From Verticillium longisporum (Eukaryota; Ascomycota; Sordariomycetes; Glomerellales; Plectosphaerellaceae), in NCBI GenBank assembly GCA_019188255.1, contig JAETXT010000013.1:1426001-1490000 (forward strand): a DNA stretch of 64,000 nt, read 5' to 3'. Position 1 is the stretch's first letter. The number at the start of each line of letters is the position of its first letter. The notes beneath the pieces are model-generated. The model made no database searches. It saw only the letters and a program-made list of their open reading frames with translations, and had not been told where the DNA came from. Of this stretch, positions 10,401 to 21,560 are shown in pieces. The position numbers and the translations under genes were made by a program.

Positions 10401-12726
10401 ACAATGCTTCGAGTATTCTGCTCGGTGCGATCTACATGGGCGACGGATCTGCGAAACCAACAATCGCTTACAACACTGAGCTCGGCTACGACTCGCCCGT
10501 GACGATGCAGAGCCTCTGGAACCAGGCACGAAGCGGAGTACCCATCGAAATACAGCTCGCATTTTTCACAACCTCCTCTCCTGTTCGTCATCATCCTTGT
10601 ATCATCAACCATCTCTTTAACTACGTACTGATACTACTCCTAGGTCGACGCTGATGCAGGCCAGCTTCCTGCAACTGTAGGTGCTCCGCCTCTCATCTGT
10701 TGTGATTTGTGCTGACAACACCAGCTCCTTGCTCTCATGCATTCGGTCTACCCTGCTTTCTTCGCCCTCTATCCCGCGTTTGAACGAATTCAAAAGATCC
10801 GAGCCCTCCAGTACTCCAACAACGTCCGTCCCCGCCCACTCTGGGTCTCTTACATCATGGTCGACATCGTCATAGTCACCATCGTCGCCGCGCTCGGCAC
10901 ACTTGCCTTGGCTATGGATGTGAAGAATTGGTACCATCCAGCCTTCATATTCCCGATCATGTGGCTCTATGGCATCGCGAGCATGTTGTGGTGCTACATC
11001 ATTTCTCTGTACACCAGGTCGGAGCTGGCCGCCTTTGCTTTTTCCGTTTGCATCATGGTTGCTGCGTTTGTCGTAACCATCGTCAGCTTCTCGGTACGTT
11101 GGCACGTTCTCCGTGAGTCTTCTCTTGCTGACCATGTAGCTTGCCATCGACAACCCCAGCTTCGACCACCCCAACCTCGTCATCGACGCCGTCTCCTATT
11201 CTTTAGGCCTGCTGTTTCCCATCATGAACCTTTACCGAGCCCTTGTCGTCGGCCTCAATGTCTGGCTTGTCACCTGCCGTGACTTCAAGCTCATCGCCAA
11301 CCCAGGGTCATTCAACGCATACGGCGGTCCCCTCGCTCTCCTCATCGTCCAGGTGCTCTACCTATTCCCCCTCCTGCTATGGCTCGACGGGAGAAACACT
11401 TTCTCCATGCCATGGGGCAAGAAGAAGCTCGTCGACAGCGAAGAGTCCGTCTCCGGCGCGCCGCAGGATATCGAAATGAAGAGCATGCGAGTAGCCAGTT
11501 CGGAGAAGAACCTTCTCTCAGTGGAGCACGTCTCAAAGTCGTTCAAAGGCAAGCGCGCCGTTGACGACGTGTCGCTGGCCATGACCGAGGGCTCCGTGAT
11601 CGCACTGCTCGGCCCCAACGGTGCCGGGAAGACGACCCTGACAAACATGATGCGCGGCGAAATGGTGCCTGACTCGGGCCGTATCTTCGTGCAGGGCCTC
11701 GATGTGCAACAGGACACGCAGGCTGCGAGGCGGCATATTGGCGGTACGTCTGGCGTTTCTGGCAAGGGTTATGGAGCGTTCGCTAACGAATCAAAGTCTG
11801 TCCACAGTTCGATGCTCTGGACAAAATCACGGCCAGGCAACAATTGGAGTTCTACGCCCGCATCAAGGGCATCAAGGACATGAAGCACGATGTCGATTTT
11901 GTCATGGCTAGGGTGGGGCTGACGCCGCATGCCTCTCGTCTCACACATAAACTGTCTGGCGGCAACAAGAGGAAGCTGAGTCTCGCGATTGCACTCTTAG
12001 GTATACCGACTCCTCGTTGCTCACGTATCCAACGCTAACAAGTCGCACAGGCAACCCCGAGGTTCTCATTCTGGACGAGCCGAGCTCCGCAATGGACGCC
12101 ATCGCAAAGCGTGAGATGTGGAAGATGCTGTCATCCATCACGCCGGGACGTTCTGTTCTCTTGACGGTACAACTGATCACGAGCCTTTTGAGCCAGAAAC
12201 GAGATGCTAATGTCGACGATAGACACACTCCATGGAAGAAGCAGACGAGCTTGCGACTCGCGTGGCCATCATGTCCAAACGCGTCCTCGCCATCGGCACA
12301 AGCCAAGAGCTCCGCCAGCGCTACAGCAACGTCTACGACGTCCACCTCGTCCTGGCCACAGCGCCAGGCTCCACGCGCAGCGAGATGCACAGCATTGAGT
12401 CTTGGGTGCACCAGGTGTTCCCGGAGGCGTCCTTTGACGCGGCCAGCCTTGGTGGACAGGTGCGGTTTGTCATGCCCGTCGGGGCCGGGCCTTCGCCTGA
12501 TGGGAGGAGCACGGTGAGAAGGTTGATGGAGACGCTGGAGGAGCAGAAGACGAACCTTGGGCTTGCTCATTATACTGTTGGAATGGGCACTTTGGAGATG
12601 GTTTTCTTGAATATTATGAAGGACAGCGGTGCGGCGGAGGAGGAAGAGCAGGACAGGCCCAGCCCGAGAAGAAAGGGGTTGAGGCGACTGGTGCCGGCAT
12701 TTAGGTCGGGCAGACTCTCCTTTTAA
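7463..12726 (+). CDS. ABCA-type full ABC transporter
   Basis: Ten exons: 7463-8330, 8427-9149, 9204-9457, 9506-10582, 10644-10676, 10725-11093, 11140-11743, 11797-12000, 12051-12166 and 12223-12726. They join in phase to 1583 residues, the usual ABCA length. Order is TMD1-NBD1-TMD2-NBD2. TMD1 starts with a helix at ~25-45, then a large extracellular loop, then helices from ~215. NBD1 has Walker A INGSGKTTT (~499), signature LSGGQ (585) and Walker B LMDEVTTG (~606). NBD2 has GPNGAGKTT (1266), VCPQFDALD, LSGGN (~1362), LILDEPSSAMD and TTHSMEEADELA. Both keep the catalytic Glu; NBD1 lacks the usual DEPTSG proline. Ahead of Walker A in NBD1, about residues 465-472, sits a cysteine cluster (ICCCFCC). 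Fungal ABCA proteins are presumed lipid or lipophile transporters; substrate unknown. The 33-nt exon 5 rests on phase and splice sites only. Confidence 0.92.
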
Positions 12727-12814
12727 GCTAGACAAGTATTTTCGTGACATTTTCCTTTTTTCGATTTTCATTGGATCATACCTGCTTGTCTTCAAACATG
12801 ACATTCCATAGTGT

Positions 12815-13260
12815 TTACGCCAGCCAGACCGTCATGCCTGCTGTGACCCGTTGAAAGTGGTCTGTCCCAATTCCTCGGGATGGGGTCTCTGACAGGACTT
12901 CCATGTAAATGGCTTCATCGCCGTCCACAAACTTGGTCACAAATCCCTGCCCATTGTCGTCTGTCCGACCCTTCCACTATCCGGCCTTCTTTGAGAGACC
13001 AACCCTCGACGGTCATGGACAAGACGACATACACAGAGTTGGTAGGTTGAGCGGCGGCAGCCCACATGTGGGAGATCATGCGGGTCAATTTGCCATCCTC
13101 GACAAAGTCTCAGGCAAGACTGGCTGCGGTCGTCTCGAGGCTTGGCGCTTCATTTACCGTGATCTTGGTGGTTTAAAGCGATACGATGTGTCGGTGTAGT
13201 TGACGAGGGCCAAGTCGGATGCTGTGTGCGCTTCTGCCCGGATTGCATTGCCATTGGCGC
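12815..13260 (-). pseudogene. Decayed coding relic, family not recognised
   Basis: On the minus strand a protein-like reading can be followed, but only by changing frame and reading through stops. Pieces include GNAIRAEAHTASDLALVNYT, DFVEDGKLTRMISHMWAAAA, VYVVLSMTVEGWSLKEG, and GQGFVTKFVDGDEAIYMEVL leading to VTAGMTVWLA and a TAA at 12815-12817. A TGA interrupts before DFVEDG, and a one-base shift separates KEGR from DDNGQG. I do not recognise the family. The surrounding 12727-13728 holds nothing else I can support. Confidence 0.4.
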
Positions 13261-13728
13261 CTTCCATAGAAGGCAATGTAGGTGATGATGATTAACGGGA
13301 ATCGAAGCGCAGCGTGCACCATCCGTGAAAGTCAATGGGAAGCAAGACGCAAGAATTGGTCAACCCCTGTGGCCGTGGGCAGCCTTCGTCATGGCCCTAG
13401 AAAGTTCTGGTGCTGCATCCAGAGCTCTTGGCGTATGGGGAACTGCTCTCAAAAGGCCCTTGTATCGTATAGACCAGGTTGGGACCTCAAAGAAACTTTT
13501 GGCAGCCAGTAACATCATGCAGCGGGGCTTTCGTGGGAGCTCGGCAACAGCATGAGGGTTAGCACATGCCCGGGGATCGTGAATCCATCATCTCATGCGC
13601 CACGGGAGCCAGTAGGTCCAGGGATTGCCTTTTAAGCCAGAACCCATCATTTCCCTCAAAATCAAGTCCTCTTAGCATGCGCGCGCGTGGACTCGACTTG
13701 TTCGCGACACGCGCGCAGGAATTCTGCA

Positions 13729-14845
13729 TCAAAAGTACAGGTTGTCTCTCGACTTGGCCAACGTTTCTGCTTTGCTCATGCCCATTTCCGAGTATGTACT
13801 ACCATCATACTCGGAAAGCATGTCGATCGCGGCCCCTGCATCCGCCTCGGCGGCTGTGAACTGCGTGATGTCCATCAAGGTCTCGTCCGGCAAAGGAGAT
13901 GCGATGGTTGGCGATACACTTCGGGGGATGGCTGGATCGACTGGGATCTCATCTGCCCTCGCCGCGCTTCCCGACGCCGAGGTCTTTGACTGATACCAAG
14001 AGAGGAGGTCGTCGCTTGTCCGCAGGGGTGTGTTGTCCCACTCGGTGACGCGGTCGACTTTGTTCTGCCTTGGCGTCCAGGAACTCGACGAGGGAGCGGG
14101 TCCCGCCATGGCTGCTTCGAGGGACTGGCTGTCTACGATGCTGGCGAGGGTTCGAAAGAGGGCTGATTCGGTTTCTGCGAGCCTGTTCTCGAGCTTTGTT
14201 AGGTAGCCAAACGGGATTCCCCTGACAGGCGTCAGTTTTGGTTCACTCGTGTCTAGAATCCGAGGAAGGTTTTACCGTTTGCTTTTCTCAGGGTAATGAC
14301 ATTTTGAAGGGTGTGCATGGCACTGGGAGCAGTATGGTCTGCGGGAGGAAGAGTGTTGTGTTAGTTGTTGCCTTTGAGCCTCAGATGAGGATCTCGTGTT
14401 CAGAGAAAGAATGAACTGACAGCTTTCGGTCACACTGATAAGGTCGAGATCATTAGCTGCTAGTACCTCATTCCCGGGGCATACTGGGGGAAGCGACCAG
14501 GCCAGGGGTCAGACTGGTTGGCGGTAGATCAGGGGATTCCGTGAGGAGAACGACATGGGGTGGTTAACATACCCCGCGCTTCCGCTGGCGACAGGATTCA
14601 CACGCTATGGGGCTCAAGGTAATGCCTTCTTGGCTGGATCTAGGGTCCGCCATGGTTGGAGGATTTGGCGGGATCCAGGCAGTCCAGTCCGCCTGTATTT
14701 GAGGCAGGAGAAAGTCAGGTCCGGGCGGAAGATAGTGCGGGGGCGGGAAGATTTCAGGGGAATATGGGGAGGTCGCCGGAGTTTCCTTTGTCCGCACCAT
14801 GCTGGAAGTCTGTGCCAACAATTGGCTGGGCGGTCCGAGTCCCAC
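13729..14845 (-). CDS. Short Zn(II)2Cys6 DNA-binding protein
   Basis: Four exons in transcript order: 14573-14845, 14421-14434, 14276-14338 and 13729-14221. They join in phase. The zinc cluster spans three exons: CESCRQRKRG, then CDRK from a 14-nt micro-exon, then PYCSQCHAHPSKC. This gives C-x2-C-x6-C-x6-C-x2-C-x6-C, the binuclear zinc cluster that binds CGG half-sites. It is followed by a basic linker and a short helix (YLTKLENRLAETESALFRTL), the usual dimerisation position. The rest (~160 residues) is acidic and Ser/Thr/Pro-rich, with no fungal middle homology region. Start is uncertain: 14845 gives 280 residues with a proline-rich leader; 14653 (MADPRSSQEG) gives 216 and looks more typical. 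It faces away from a regulator-like gene lacking a zinc cluster. Confidence 0.75.
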
Positions 14846-15253
14846 GTCACAGCCACGCCTATCACGTGCTGCCAGCTGGATGCGTCTGGGTGCTGCACCA
14901 ACCCCCGTCTCTTGGACGACTTCAACGATTCCTTCCCTGCCTTACCTCGCACGATATTCCTTTGGCCGTCTGCCGGTTGCACATCAATGACAAACCCTGT
15001 TCGACATCCACTCGGCCGCCAGGATCTTATCAATCGTCTTGCTTGATGCCGCAGAGGGAATGAAGGCCTGAGAGCTGCGCTTGTCGCGTGTCCAACAGCG
15101 ACAAGGGCTCCAGATCCGCCAACCTGGCATCGCCTCCACCAAAGACTGCAAGACGGAGACTGTGGTCCTTAGCCTGGGCCCTCCAACTACCGTCGGAAGA
15201 GTTCAAATCCGCCTGGATTTCTGGACTCGCACAACATCAGCGTCGTAGTCGAC
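14846..15253. other. Shared divergent promoter region
   Basis: About 410 bases (600 if the downstream start of the left gene is used) between two divergent regulator genes. I searched it for a zinc-cluster exon that could belong to the right-hand gene and found none. No copy of CCCCGGA was seen. Confidence 0.5.
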
Positions 15254-17576
15254 ATGGAAGGCATTGAGTCTCCCGTCGCCTCCTCCGAGTCGGGTACTTT
15301 CGGACCAAGTCCTGCCCATTCACATCTCAACCAGTCACGCAAGCGCAAGTTCTCCCAAGCTGTCGATCCGCCTGCTCGAGAATATGGCCTTATGCGAGAC
15401 ACGGGACGTCATGATACCTCAAGGTTCGTTGGTAGTGCCAGTGGCATCCACTTCATCCGGGGCGTGTACCTCCGCCTCTCACGCAAATCTGCATCCAGAG
15501 CTGGTAGCGCTGCAGGCATCAACCATCTTGTACCAGGAGAGGACGATCAGCTCCAACCAGGCCGGACATCTCGTGATGGAGGCCAGCAATATCTCTGGAA
15601 AGAACATGAAGTCGCTTCCGAAGCGGCCTCTACAGAGTCATGGCCGAGCTTCGAGCTCCTCGTCACCTGGTCCAGAAGCTACTTCCAAGCATGGCATCCC
15701 ACCCTGCCGTTCCTGAGTGCGCCTGAAGTCCTGGCCATTTTCGAGAAAGTCAGCAACAGCGGCATATCGTCCGTCAGTCATCTCGAGCAATCAATACTTC
15801 GTTCCGTCTTCTCTATATCATTGGCAGACAGCAGACAGTCGGCTCCCTTCAGTGAGCCCCTTCCGCCGTCACTTGTCTTCAACACGATTGAGGAAGCCAT
15901 GTCAGCGTCCCAGTTTGCCCTCTACCAGCCAGCCTCACTGCACGCGACACAAGCAGCACTCAGCATCCAATTGTTTCTCATGTCCATGCTCCGACTCAAT
16001 GCGGCTTCCCGCCTTGGAGGCTTGATTGTACGCATGGCCTTTCACCTTGGCCTTCACCGTTGCCCGTCCCGATACCCATTCTTCACAAAGCAGGAAGCGC
16101 ACATTCGACGTCGTGTCTTCTGGTCGATATACTGCAACGAACGCTTTCTCTCCCAGTCTCTGGGTCTCCCGCTCGATATCAAGGATGATGATGTCGATGT
16201 TTGCTACCCAGGGGAGGAAATACACTCGACACACGTGGAGACCGAAGACAACCGGCTGCAGCTCCTCACATACTTGTCCAAGCATGCACGAATACGAGGT
16301 CTCATTCTTGAGTTGCGAAACAAGTCGGTTTCCAGCCGCGACGACACACCAACGCATGAAAGCTACGTCCAAGCAGAAATGGCCCGCTGGTCAAACGAGA
16401 TTCACGATGCACTTGAAGATGAAGATGGCGACGGCGAGCAGCCCGGTGAGGACAACACGGAGCCAGCACTTTCTCCTGGCCATCGCATTTACCTTTCGTT
16501 ACTGAAATTTGAGTCTAAGATCTCTCTCAATCGACCGATGATGGCATCCGATCCTTCCAGTGGCTCCTACTGTGCAGGCCTCCAAAACTGCATCTTCGCA
16601 GCCAGATCAATCTTGATCGCTCTTAAGAAACATCAGTCTCGCCATAAAACCAAGAGCAAAGACGGGAACGCCTTGTCTGACCCAATACTTTGGCCTACGA
16701 TCACAGGCGCCATATGGATCAGTTCTTTCATCCTGATCTATGCGGCATCTGAGCGGCAACTACCATTATCAAGCGCATTGCGGTTCGTCGTTCCTATTGA
16801 TTACCTGTTAATGCTTAACTGACAAATTTTCATCCAGACATGTCGAAGCAGGGAAGGATATGCTCCGCCATATTGCTGCTCGAGAAACAGCTTGGCCGGA
16901 ATACTGTTTATCTGCAATTGACGAGTTGACTGCGGCTGTGCGGGAGGTAACCATTCCCAACCCCGTGCCGGGTAATGCCCCGCCAGGTGCGCGGCACCCA
17001 ACCTCGCAACAGCAGTCTCGAGGGCAGGGCAACTCTACAGGTCGAAGCCGCCGTTCTGACTCCACATCTATTGCTCGTCCGGCTTCTGCCCATCCTCGTC
17101 GGAGTACGGGCTTCTCGCCCACACTGGCTACTTCTTCCGGCATGCCTGATGATCCATCCACTAGTGCGACGAACACGCGAGAGAACGGAGCTGACAACCT
17201 GTTCTTTGGGGAGAGGAATCACGACAGCAGGCCGCTGAGGAATGACCATGGCGAGCCACTCCAGTGGCGACAGCCGGCCGGCTCGACCACGTCTCCCCTC
17301 AACCCAGACGCGTGGCAGATGCGAGCTCCTCAGCAAGAGCCCGGCGGGCCAGGTCGCACAACGACGTCCGGTCTTGGTGGGGAGCAAATGTCCGCAACCG
17401 TAGCAGGCGGACCGTTTGCACTCCCACAGCAGGACTTGCTGCCCGGGGAAGGGCAAGAGTCAATGGTCTGGTATGATCAGCTGTTCGCAAACTCGCTCGG
17501 CGCTATTGACTATCCGTACATGGCGGCGGCACAGTTTGACTCCTCTATTGACCCAACCTGGTCATATCTACGATAG
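15254..17576 (+). CDS. Fungal regulator with middle homology region, no zinc cluster
   Basis: Two exons, 15254-16782 and 16838-17576, join in phase across a 55-nt intron with a CTTAACTGAC branch region, giving 755 residues. The N-terminus has a basic RKRKFS stretch (possible nuclear signal) and SASGIHFIRGVYLRL, a segment seen just after the zinc cluster in many fungal regulators. Residues ~130-520 match the middle homology region of Zn2Cys6 regulators (WHPTLPFLSAPEVL, LIVRMAFHLGLHR, IRRRVFWSIYCNERFLS, LGLPLDIKDDDVDV). The C-terminal third is Gln/Pro/Ser/Gly-rich and disordered. No Cys6 cluster is found in the ORF or in the 400 bases upstream. Either an N-terminal exon is missed, or it acts without its own DNA-binding domain. 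The divergent neighbour has exactly the missing domain. Possible regulator of the nearby CCCCGGA genes (inference). Confidence 0.82.
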
Positions 17577-18067
17577 TTGTAATTCTAAGCGATACTTTCA
17601 GAGGCTAGCGCAGCTATCAATAGAGCTGTCTCGACCTCGATGCCTATTTCTATCGTATCGAGACGGCCACGGTAACACTCGAATACATTTCTCGGTAAGG
17701 GCGGAGCGATACAAGACCGAGTGATGACCTTGGAGGCGCCAATTCGAAACTCAAGCGAAAGAGCTTCTCGCTTATCGAACAAACAGAGTGGGCAGTCAGG
17801 GCAAGCGTCGTGGCTTTACTTCCATGTCAAGACCAACACAGCGTCAAGCAGCAGGGCTACGCATCGCTGCCACCATTTTCACACGCAACCAGCATTCATG
17901 AAATCAAGCCAAGTGAAAAACGCCTTTAAATCTATTCCAATCTTCAAACTCCTCGCAGTACTTCTATCCAAGCATGACATGCGCAAGGTGAACATCGGCA
18001 GCCGGACGAATCGTCCAAATCCCCACGAACCCCGTGATACGACCGATGCCACGCATGCAGAGCTGTG
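17577..18067. other. Intergenic between convergent genes
   Basis: About 490 bases between the stop of the regulator and the stop of the MFS permease. It should hold both 3' untranslated regions; no further gene seen. Confidence 0.5.
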
Positions 18068-19661
18068 CTAATAAGCAAAGCGCATACCCGACGTGTTTCC
18101 CGCGCGGTCCATCTTCTTGTTCTCGTGAATGAGCCAGAACCGCAGTCCCCAGGTGCCGGCGATGCAAGCAAACGCAAACGCGGCGTTGCTCGCCATGGCG
18201 GTGAGGTAGCGCGGGCCGTCGCTCTTGGGGTAGAGGTAGGCGGTGTAGATGTACGAGGCGTTGGCGACGACGTTGACGATGGACAGGCTGACGGCCTTCT
18301 TCTCCGGGGTCTGGCCCAGCGTAGCCGAGACCCATCCGAGGACCATTGAGTTGATCGAGTAGGCGCCGCCGGCGAAGAGGAAGCACGAGACGTAGCGCGC
18401 GGCGACGTTCATGGTGGCGCACGAGATGACGAAGCCGACAATGGCGATGCCCATGCCGATGGTGATGTGCCAGGTGCGCTCGTTGAAGCGGCCGGACGAC
18501 ATGCCCCAGAGGTAGCCGAAAATGCCGGACACGAGGTAGGGCGGGCACGTCAGGACGAGGGTCATGGTGCGGTCGAAGCCGAGCGAGCCGACGACGGTCG
18601 GGAAGAAGTTGTTGAAGGAGCAGGCGCTGAGGTGCATGTTCTGGATGAAGCAGAGGGCCCAGAGGCGCGGGTCGCGCACGGCCTGCATGAAGCCGGCCTT
18701 GGCGCCCTTGCTCTCCTCGAGGCCGACCGTGTCGCGCAGCATGCGGTCGTGGGCGAGCTGGCGCTGCGCGGGCGTGAGCCAGCGCGTCGTCAGCGGGCTG
18801 TCGGCGAGGGTGAACATGCCGATGATGGCGACGCCAAAGGTGACGCAGCCCTCCCTGGTGAAGAGCCTCTTCCAGCCGGCGAGGCCGTGGTTGCCGCCGA
18901 CCGTGATGCAGACGGCGGTGGCGATGAGGCCCGGGCATGTCGTCGCGAAGATGTTGCCCGAGTAGAGGATGGCGAGGCGCGTGGCGTTCTCCTTGCGCGA
19001 GAAGAAGATGGACAGCCTGTACAGGGCGCCGGGGTAGAAGGGGTCTTCGATGATGCCGAGGTCGCAGCCGACGTCCACGAGGCCGGCGTAGTTGTGGACG
19101 AGGGCAGTGCAGGCGGAGACGACGGCCCAGGTCATCATGCAGACGCCCATGTAGATGGACGGCCGAACGTATTTGGACGACATGAGCATGTTGGACGGGA
19201 CCTGCATGAGGAGGTAGCTGTTGAGAAAGTCAGCAATGGTGGTTCTTGCAGGTGTTTTTGAGTGCTTTGAAACTGACCCGACGAAAAGGATGGAAATGCA
19301 CGTGTTGTACTGCGATCCAACAAGACCGAGATCGTCTTCGAGTCCGTCAAGTCTAGCCTGGGCAATGGCATTTCGGTCGAGCTGAGACACAGTGTTAGTT
19401 CGCACACCAGGTCAAAAGACTGCGGACGCAACTGACGTAGTTGAGAAAGTACATGGACCACAGCGTGGGCATGATGTGCCAGTCAAGCTTGCGCACAAGG
19501 GCAATCTCCTCGGGGCTCGTCTTCTTGACGGCGCCAGAGTAATCAGCGCCCTCGCGGGCCAGGCCGTCCTCGGGATCGCCCTTCATGATCGAGGCCTCGA
19601 CAAAGTTGTCCATGGGCTTGTCGGAGTCGCGCAGCGCAGCCTGGTGCTTCTCTGAAGACAT
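18068..19661 (-). CDS. MFS anion permease, Dal5/TtuB-like (ACS family)
   Basis: Three exons in transcript order: 19437-19661, 19278-19381 and 18068-19217. They join in phase to 492 residues. Introns are 55 and 60 nt, both with GTCAGT donors. The N-terminus carries the hallmark LDWHIMPTLWSMYFLNYLDR followed by NAIAQARLDGLEDDLGL and a membrane helix ending YLLMQVPSNM, as in yeast Dal5 and the anion:cation symporter family. That family moves organic anions such as allantoate, nicotinate, vitamins and, in bacteria, tartrate (TtuB). One oddity is VDVGCDLGIIEDPFYPGALY where homologs usually have a GxxE-type loop. It is divergent from a TtuC-type tartrate/D-malate dehydrogenase, with several CCCCGGA elements between. 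Tartrate, D-malate or a related anion is a reasonable guess for the substrate, not shown. Confidence 0.9.
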
Positions 19662-19840
19662 GTTGAAGAGGCAACGGAGGGAAAAGTGGAGGGGTGGGAG
19701 AATGACGGGCTCAAGGGATGGTATGAGAACTGGAGGCGATAGACTGGAAGCCGAGTTGTCCTGCGTCCTGACCGAGGAGCAAGAACCCCAGATTCCAGGA
19801 GGATGGGCAATGTCTTATACCTGGGGCCGAGATCAGAGCT

Positions 19841-19848
19841 TCCCCGGA
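19841..19848. promoter_or_regulatory. TCCCCGGA element
   Basis: Lies 180-187 bp upstream of the start of the anion permease (19661). A second related copy, ACCCCGGA, is at 19905-19912, and TCCCCGGC at 20001-20008. Candidate CGG-type regulator site. Confidence 0.4.
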
Positions 19849-19904
19849 GTTTCGTTGACATGATCCTGGGGTGCGCGGGAGACGAGCTGCGTAGCAGGCA
19901 GACT

Positions 19905-19912
19905 ACCCCGGA
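19905..19912. promoter_or_regulatory. ACCCCGGA element
   Basis: Second copy in the divergent permease/dehydrogenase spacer, about 57 bases from the first copy. Confidence 0.3.
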
Positions 19913-20482
19913 CTGCGAACCTGGGAGGTTTCAATCAGCGCTCGGCGTGGCTGTCTCTGCGGAGGTTGACTCGTCCGTGTGCCGCTCGTCTGTGGCGTGT
20001 TCCCCGGCCTTCGGAGACGATCCATCGTGCTATTGATGCGGGGAGTTGGGGGCCGGCTCGTGGGGTAGCCCCTGTCGGACGAGTCATCCACCTACCGGCG
20101 GTGTAAAACAAGCATGTGTCATGGTGCAAGCCTTTTCCAAAGTCTTTTCGGATTCGGGACCGCATGTGCGGGGAATGTCTGGGGCTAGACGATCTGTCCT
20201 CGACTAGGCCCTCGAGGGGCGAGTGGTCGACTTCGTCGCAGCTTGATTTGCCCGGGTCGAAGAATATTTTGTGGTGGGTATGCATCACCATGCATGGTTT
20301 GTTGCCGAGTTTGTCATGGCGAGGCCTGTTGAGGCGAAGAATTATCCATCTGCATCTGGGGTAGAGCGTTGCGTATTGACATATCAGACCCTCATGTTCT
20401 GTAAATAATCTCATGTCATGATTTGAGGTTATGCAGGTTCCTGCCTATTAGGGATTCATTGTGTTCACAAGGTTGGTCCGCT

Positions 20483-20490
20483 TCCCCGGA
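20483..20490. promoter_or_regulatory. TCCCCGGA element
   Basis: Mid-spacer copy between the divergent permease and dehydrogenase genes. Confidence 0.3.
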
Positions 20491-21361
20491 CAGAGTCTCT
20501 TGGGTGTTACATTGTGGAGGGGTCCAGATGATCTTGCACAGCGACGACGGCCTCATTCACAGCAGATTGGTCAGGTTGGATCTACTTCATATACACTAGG
20601 CGCAAGTCACCCACGCGGCCCCGAGAGTGTGTGTGTGAGGATTGCAGCGTTTTTAAGGACCTCGTAAGTCAAGCTTCAACTCGGCATTTTCTCGATCCGC
20701 TACGTGATCCGTCACTGCAAGCGGCACTGACACATCCGATCCTGTCAAAGCCAGCAAAGTCCTCCGCTTCGATATCTGGTCTGAGTTTTCTATCAAATGT
20801 CCGCCTACTTTGCGGCATGAGCTCTGAATGCTGAAAGTTGCTACGTCATTAGAGTGGTGAGGTGAAAATTCCACGAGGTCCTCGGTCTCAGGGGCCAAGT
20901 TGACATTGTTGTCATGTTCGAGTACTGCCCACCAAGCATTGTGATTGTGTCGATTGACTCGTCTCTGCCTTGACGGCCAAAACAGTTCAACTACCTGAAA
21001 AATGAACTGGACAGGACTTTCGGGATAAATAGCGAGAACCATGTTCTATTGGGAACTTGGGGGGCGAAAAGTGCAGCGCAGCGCCTGGGCAATCAGCTGT
21101 GAATGTGGACCTACTGAAGCCAAAGCTACCATGTTCCGACGGCCGGGCAAATGCATTTGTGGTGGAATAACGCGGTCACAAACTGCACAGGCAACTCATT
21201 GGCAGCCAGTCCTTGAAAGCTGACCTCTCGCCATGTCCGCAAGGCGGAAGATGGATAGGCCACGGGGTATTCTTTACCCGCGGGCTTTTCTTCCTGCGCG
21301 ACCCCTCATCCCCACACCTCCAACGCGCTCCGCACGTTGTCCGGCTCCCCCGCCATTGCGG

Positions 21362-21369
21362 TCCCCGGA
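21362..21369. promoter_or_regulatory. TCCCCGGA element
   Basis: Lies 192-199 bp upstream of the dehydrogenase start at 21561, a distance close to that at the other three promoters with the motif. Confidence 0.4.
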
Positions 21370-21560
21370 ACCTCATGTTGGTGCCGGTCGTTGTCGGGAG
21401 GACGATTGACGATCAACCATTACAAAAGAGATCGTGTTCAATACGTTTTCCCGTCTAAACTACCTTCTCACCAAACATTCAACTGTCGAACCACTTTCAC
21501 GGATACCCTCCAAGCACACAGACACAGTATCCTCCGTAGTCAGTCTCCTTCGACGCCAAC

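Larger units (their letters stand above)
19662..21560. other. Divergent regulatory spacer, permease/dehydrogenase
   Basis: About 1.9 kb between two divergently transcribed genes, with no credible ORF. Four WCCCCGGA copies plus one TCCCCGGC fall here. The length and motif density suggest a regulated bidirectional promoter, by inference only. Confidence 0.5.

Noticed and set aside
17964..18938. 324-residue Arg/His/Pro-rich minus-strand ORF
   Set aside because: Out-of-frame shadow of the anion permease; the permease frame has clear membrane helices and splice-consistent exons.
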